Of a stretch of 64,000 bases of DNA, positions 60,043 through 64,000 are shown one piece after another (position 1 is the stretch's first letter; the number at the start of each line of letters is the position of its first letter). The notes under the pieces are model-generated. The model was not told the origin of the DNA, made no database searches, and saw only the letters and a list, made by a program, of their open reading frames with translations. The DNA is from Eubacteriaceae bacterium. GTDB taxonomy: Bacteria > Bacillota > Clostridia > Lachnospirales > Lachnospiraceae. The stretch lies in contig CAJTCR010000019.1 in NCBI GenBank assembly GCA_910574915.1, positions 27,536 to 91,535 of the forward strand, in the 5' to 3' direction. The position numbers and the translations under genes are program-made.

Positions 60043-62070
60043 ATGGAGAACAAAAACCAGCCGATTTCGCTGCGCCAGTTTCAGGCGGCAGACGGATTTT
60101 GGAAAGAGAAAATGGAGCTTGTGCGCACGCAGGTCATTCCCTATCAGTGGGAGATCTTAAATGACCGTGTAGAGGGCGCCAGTCCCAGCTTTTGTATGCG
60201 CAATTTTAAAGTTGCGGGCAGGCTGATGCAGCAGAAAAGGGAAAAAGGGGCGGCGTTTGAAGAGCCGGTATATACGTTTCGGGGATTTGAAGCGCTGCCG
60301 GAGGATATGGAGCATTTGGAAGAGCGTTTTTACGGCTTTGTGTTTCAGGACAGTGATTTTTCGAAATGGATTGAAGCAGTCGCTTATTCCCTTGCCAGCC
60401 ACCCGGACGTGGAACTGGAACGGACGGCGGATGAAGCGATTGACATCGTATGTGCGGCGCAGATGGAAAATGGGTATTTGGATACGTACTATATTATTAA
60501 CGGTATGGACAGAAGCTTTTCGAATCTGAAAGACCATCATGAGCTGTACTGTCTGGGACATTTGGTGGAAGGAGCGGTTGCCTATGCGCAGGCGACGGGA
60601 AAGGACAAGCTGTTAAAGGCGGCGATGAAATTTGCCGACTATGTGGAAAGCCGTTTTGGGACGCAAGAGGGCAAATGCAAGGGCTATCCGGGGCATGAGA
60701 TTGCGGAGATGGCATTGGTGCGCCTGTATGAACAGACTGGAGAGGAACGCTATTTAAAGCTGGCGCGTTATTTTATCGAGGAAAGAGGCAGCCTGCCATA
60801 TTACTGGGACGGCGAAGAGGAAGGAAAACAGCTTAAAGCAGAACAGAAAGAAAAAGAACACTACCAGTATTACCAGGCACACCGTCCGGTGCGTGAACAG
60901 GACGAAGCCGTAGGACATGCGGTCAGGGCGGTTTATCTGTATTCCGGCATGGCGGATGTGGCGAGGGTTACCGGTGATGCGCAACTGAAACAGGCGTGCC
61001 GGCGGCTGTGGGACAGCATTGTGCAGGAAAAAATGTACATTACCGGAGCAATCGGCGGGACGCATATCGGAGAGTCGTTTTCGTTTCCGTTTGACCTGCC
61101 GAACGATACCGCATATGCGGAAACCTGTGCTTCGATCGGGCTGATCTTTTTTGCAAGGAGAATGCTTGCGATGGAGCCGGATGCGTCTTATGGCGACGTG
61201 ATGGAGCTGGCGCTGTATAATTCGGTATTAAGCGGCATGGCATTGGACGGCAAGAGCTTTTTTTATGTCAATCCGCTGGAAGTGCTGCCAGAGGCGTGCC
61301 ATAAGGACGAGCGAAAATTTCACGTAAAGCCGGTGCGGCAAAAATGGTTTGGCTGTGCCTGCTGTCCGCCGAACCTGGCAAGGCTTGTAAGTTCGATTCC
61401 GGCGTATGCGTATACCGAAAATGAAGACACGCTGTTTATGCATCTGCATCTGTCCGGCGAGGTGAAAAAGCAGCTTGGCAGCCAGACGGTTTCTTTTGCC
61501 GTACAGTCCGGGATGCCTTGGGACGGTAAGGTAAAGGTGACGTATACAGGGCAGGAAACGGCGTTGGTAAAGCTTGCTGTGCGAATTCCCGGCTGGTGTG
61601 AGAACTGGAAGGCACAGGTGCCTGACAGCTACGAATGCACAGAAGAAAAAGGGTATTATTATATCAAAGGGAACTGGGAGCCTGGCAGCCAGGTTGAACT
61701 GGACTTTGCGATGGAGGTACGTTTTTACCAGGCAGACGACCGTGTGCGGGAGGATCTTGGCAAGGCAGCGGTTATGCGCGGGCCGGTAGTATACTGTGCA
61801 GAAGAGGCGGATAATGGAAAAAGCCTGCATTTGTACCAGCTTCTTCCTTCACAGCCAGTACAGGCGAATGAGATCATGATCGAAGGCTGCAAATATCCTT
61901 CGTTACGCGTATCTGCGCGAAAGAAAAGAAAGCCGGAACAAACAGGCAGGCTTTATGTAAAATATCAAACACCGGAATATGAGCCGGTACAGCTTCATAT
62001 GATCCCTTATTTTGCCTGGGCAAACAGAGGGGAAAATGAAATGGCTGTCTGGTTTACGGCTGCGGATTAG
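60043..62070 (+). CDS. GH127 family glycosidase (beta-L-arabinofuranosidase-like)
   Basis: A 675-residue cytoplasmic protein with GH127/HypBA1 features: an (alpha/alpha)6 barrel region with GYLDTYYIINGMDRSFSNLKDHHELYCLGHLVEGAVAYAQATG, ETCAS near residue 360, and CACCPPN near residue 437. These match the Glu/Cys/Cys-Cys zinc-thiolate site of HypBA1, where a Cys is the nucleophile. There is no signal peptide. The ATG at 60043 follows AAGGAGAAGAACT. No transporter is adjacent. Activity on L-arabinofuranosides is likely but not proven. Confidence 0.88.
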   Translation: MENKNQPISLRQFQAADGFWKEKMELVRTQVIPYQWEILNDRVEGASPSFCMRNFKVAGRLMQQKREKGAAFEEPVYTFRGFEALPEDMEHLEERFYGFVFQDSDFSKWIEAVAYSLASHPDVELERTADEAIDIVCAAQMENGYLDTYYIINGMDRSFSNLKDHHELYCLGHLVEGAVAYAQATGKDKLLKAAMKFADYVESRFGTQEGKCKGYPGHEIAEMALVRLYEQTGEERYLKLARYFIEERGSLPYYWDGEEEGKQLKAEQKEKEHYQYYQAHRPVREQDEAVGHAVRAVYLYSGMADVARVTGDAQLKQACRRLWDSIVQEKMYITGAIGGTHIGESFSFPFDLPNDTAYAETCASIGLIFFARRMLAMEPDASYGDVMELALYNSVLSGMALDGKSFFYVNPLEVLPEACHKDERKFHVKPVRQKWFGCACCPPNLARLVSSIPAYAYTENEDTLFMHLHLSGEVKKQLGSQTVSFAVQSGMPWDGKVKVTYTGQETALVKLAVRIPGWCENWKAQVPDSYECTEEKGYYYIKGNWEPGSQVELDFAMEVRFYQADDRVREDLGKAAVMRGPVVYCAEEADNGKSLHLYQLLPSQPVQANEIMIEGCKYPSLRVSARKKRKPEQTGRLYVKYQTPEYEPVQLHMIPYFAWANRGENEMAVWFTAAD

Positions 62071-62077
62071 CCGTCTG

Positions 62078-62569
62078 CTACAGTGTACGGTAGTACGGAC
62101 AGATATCGGCATAGCTTTCGTCTTTCATACGAAAACCACCTGGAATCGTCCCAAGCTGGACGAATCCAAGGCGCTCATACAGGCGGCGTGCATAGGTATT
62201 TGACGCTACAACAGCGTTGAATTGCAAAATCTGAAATCCGTGCCGCTTTGCCTGTATCAGACAGTCGGTGACCAGTTTTTCACCGATATGCAGCCCGCGC
62301 GTTTGCGAATGAACGGCAAAGCTGGCGTTGCAGATGTGGCTGCACCGTCCCACGTTGTTGGGATGCAGAATATACAAACCGCAGACCTTTCCGGTATCTG
62401 AGTGGACGGCAATCGCGGTGTACGTTTGTGAATCAAAAAATTGTTTTCCCGTCTGGAGTGTCAAAATTTCTTCCTGCGGGAAAGCAATGCCTGTTTCTAC
62501 GATTTCATTCCAAATCTGAATCATTGCAGGCAGTTCTTTTTCCTCATAAGCTCTTATTTCAATCTCCAT
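62078..62569 (-). CDS. GNAT family acetyltransferase
   Basis: A 163-residue protein with GNAT core VHSDTGKVCGLYILHPNN, CNASFAVHSQTRGLHIGEKLVTDCLIQAKRHGFQILQFNAVVASNTYARRLYERLGFVQLGTIPGGF (acetyl-CoA loop QTRGLHIG). The ATG at 62569 follows AAAGGAGACTCATTT; longer in-frame starts reach 62680 but lack support. It converges on GH127 with 7 bp between stops. The substrate is unknown; the pattern GTIPGGFRMKD is common among Firmicute N-acetyltransferases of unassigned function. Confidence 0.82.
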   Translation of the reverse strand: MEIEIRAYEEKELPAMIQIWNEIVETGIAFPQEEILTLQTGKQFFDSQTYTAIAVHSDTGKVCGLYILHPNNVGRCSHICNASFAVHSQTRGLHIGEKLVTDCLIQAKRHGFQILQFNAVVASNTYARRLYERLGFVQLGTIPGGFRMKDESYADICPYYRTL

Positions 62570-62707
62570 AAATGAGTCTCCTTTTCTGGGAGCATATTCC
62601 ATTAACGTAAAGTGACTTTCAAATATGCTATAGTATTGTAGCATCTTCTTTGTAGAAATGCAATCTGTATTTTGCAGCAATGTATGTAGTATTAATTTAT
62701 AATCATC

Positions 62708-62757
62708 TTGACAAAAAGGTAAAATAGTGTATAATGATTTTAAAAAATAAAATCATT
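62708..62757 (+). promoter_or_regulatory. Promoter and inverted repeat before the membrane protein gene
   Basis: TTGACA (62708-62713), 16-bp spacer, TATAAT (62730-62735). AATGATTTTA (62733-62742) is repeated in inverted form at 62748-62757 over the start-site region, a possible operator. Confidence 0.65.
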
Positions 62758-62839
62758 TAAAAAAATAATATCTTTTATTTTAATATTCTGTTTTAGATAT
62801 TACTAAAGTATATCAATGAAGTTTAGGGAGAGATTTGAA

Positions 62840-63826
62840 ATGAGAAAAAATCATAAAAGGGTGTTTGCCGGAGTGTCTATCTCAATGATTGTGATAATAG
62901 TAAGTGTAATTTTCTTTATTAGATTTAATAGCGGGAAATCAGATAAAATGCAGACAGAGGGGCAGAAAGAGGGTTTTCAGTTGAATGATAATGGAACAGT
63001 TACATTAGGGAATGGCTATGTGGCGCATGGTTTTTACACAAAAGATGGAAAACTGATTAATTCAGGAGATGATGTTATATGTGAAGATGGCTATATCAGA
63101 GGATGGATTGAATTTCAGCAAAATATAACGGAGACTATGGAATATGGTCTTATTATTATGACAGATTTTGTACAGAAAAAATTTGCAGTTGAAGGTAAAC
63201 AGTATAATTGTTACCGTTTTTCTTTGCCAGGAAATGGTAATGTTAGAATTGCGGTGGAGATTCCGGTTGAGGATAAAGCATATGAAATGGAATATTTGAT
63301 TGTGCCAGAGCCTGATGCAAAAAATTATTCCATGAATAGTGAATCTGAATGGAATAATTTTAATGTAACAAAGGACGTTCGTACCAGCAGCTATCGGATT
63401 ATAGATGGTGGAACTGAAAGCAAACGCGTTCCGCCAGTGTTTGAAAAGATCGAGACAAAAAAGCTAGAGGAATTGGCATTTGAGGGAAATACAGGATTTG
63501 AACTAGTTAAAAGTAGCAAAGATTTGAGGGTGTTTGACTCTGCAAAGTGCGGGAGTCGTGCGTGTCTGTGTTTAGGCGGCATGAGGAAAGAAGTAGAGGC
63601 GTATGCAGTTGTGGCTTTTTGTGATTGGAAACAAACAGAGTTTTCAAAGGGAGAGTTCGTGCGCTGTTATACTTCGGTTCCTGACGGAAATTACTATGAA
63701 GAAATCAATTTTCCAAATATAAAAAAAGATTGTGTTTATCAAATGTTTGCGTTCGAAATGCCGTTTGAATCCAGAATGGGAATTCTGCTTCATCAGACAT
63801 TTCGTATAAAATTAGAAAGGAGATAA
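62840..63826 (+). CDS. Membrane-anchored extracytoplasmic protein of unknown function
   Basis: A 328-residue protein with a basic N-terminus and one hydrophobic helix at about residues 10-28 (VFAGVSISMIVIIVSVIFFI). An outer, mostly beta domain follows (FQLNDNGTVTLGNGYVAHGFYTKDGKLINSGDDVICEDGYIRGWIEFQQ...). Cys residues lie in DSAKCGSRACLCLGG. The ATG at 62840 follows AGGGAGAGATTTGAA; an upstream ATG at 62816 has no site. Its stop codon directly abuts the IS66 end. No family is recognised. Confidence 0.7.
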   Translation: MRKNHKRVFAGVSISMIVIIVSVIFFIRFNSGKSDKMQTEGQKEGFQLNDNGTVTLGNGYVAHGFYTKDGKLINSGDDVICEDGYIRGWIEFQQNITETMEYGLIIMTDFVQKKFAVEGKQYNCYRFSLPGNGNVRIAVEIPVEDKAYEMEYLIVPEPDAKNYSMNSESEWNNFNVTKDVRTSSYRIIDGGTESKRVPPVFEKIETKKLEELAFEGNTGFELVKSSKDLRVFDSAKCGSRACLCLGGMRKEVEAYAVVAFCDWKQTEFSKGEFVRCYTSVPDGNYYEEINFPNIKKDCVYQMFAFEMPFESRMGILLHQTFRIKLERR

Positions 63827-64000
63827 GTAAACGGTAGATAGTACGTACCTCGACTATGAGGGCAAAGTGTGTGACAATAGGCTATATTTCTATCATAAGT
63901 ATTAAAAGTTAAGCCTTAACTTTTGATACCGTTATACGGAGGTAAGTCTATGAACTCAGCAACAACAGCAGTGGCTGTACAATACCGTTTAAAAGAGTGG
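63827..64000 (+). mobile_element. IS66-family insertion sequence, left end (partial)
   Basis: The sequence begins GTAAACGGTAGATAGTACGT immediately after the stop codon at 63826, resembling IS66-family terminal repeats. It includes a palindrome AAAAGTTAAG-C-CTTAACTTTT at 63904-63924 and the start of an IS66 tnpA. The element continues beyond the window. Confidence 0.75.
63950..64000 (+). CDS. tnpA: IS66 accessory protein TnpA (partial)
   Basis: Only 17 codons are visible (MNSATTAVAVQYRLKEW), preceded by CGGAGGTAAGTCT. This matches the N-terminus of IS66 TnpA, the small helper protein whose gene precedes tnpB and tnpC. Confidence 0.75.
   Translation, partial: MNSATTAVAVQYRLKEW

Noticed and set aside
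59838..60164. 108-residue plus-strand ORF between the anti-sigma-like gene and GH127
   Set aside because: Overlaps both genes out of frame and has no family pattern.
61228..61830. 200-residue minus-strand ORF
   Set aside because: Antisense to the conserved GH127 catalytic region; its composition is that of a shadow frame.

Overview
The window looks like a low-to-mid GC Firmicute, most likely a gut Lachnospiraceae. The support is a Tn1549/CTn-type conjugative element with the CD1107/CD1108, DUF4315, PrgI, Maff2 and PcfB-like gene set, a trehalose PTS operon, a GH127 glycosidase, lantibiotic-type two-component/ABC operons and an IS66 end. No rRNA, tRNA or CRISPR array was seen. Family names rest on motifs and recognition, not on searches.

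Region 1 (1 to about 40330) is most of an integrative conjugative element (ICE), with almost every gene on the minus strand. In minus-strand transcription order it holds DUF6075 and DUF3970-like proteins, ParA/ParB, a RepA_N-type initiator with iteron-like repeats inside its gene, and PcfB/VirD4 coupling proteins. Maff2, a VirB6-like protein, PrgI and VirB4 follow. Next come a C5 DNA methylase, a radical SAM protein, a CD1108-type M23-NlpC hydrolase, DUF4315, a CD1107-type surface protein, an MT-A70 methylase and TopB. The last part is a 3415-residue ArdC/methylase/SNF2-helicase giant, a small-protein/GNAT pair that may be a toxin-antitoxin system, a PAPS-reductase-like enzyme, a coiled-coil protein and a partial multidomain protein. 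The ICE relaxase and integrase are not in view and probably lie to the left. A palindromic repeat is scattered through the ICE both within ORFs, always in the same reading frame, and just after stop codons.

Region 2 (about 40330-47700) holds three GNAT genes, one cut off at the ICE end, followed by a mobilizable module. The module has two small proteins, a MobV relaxase, an oriT-like cluster of inverted repeats, a RepA-like ATPase, a MobC-like protein, a tyrosine integrase, a small excisionase-like protein and a divergent XRE regulator. Its right end lies inside the 5' part of a trehalose PTS gene, removing the EIIB active-site segment. The start of that PTS gene is not in the window, so the ICE and this module appear nested or accreted at one site.

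Region 3 (47700-64000) is chromosome-like and mostly plus strand. It holds the broken treP with treC, then a striking pair of long hairpins about 750 bp overall. A GntR-ABC operon with its operator, a two-component system, and a bacitracin/lantibiotic-type ABC transporter follow; the permease of that transporter shows an apparent frame change at a run of seven A. Next come a MNT-HEPN pair, an ECF sigma factor with a membrane partner, GH127, a GNAT and a membrane-anchored protein. The window ends in the left end of an IS66-family element.
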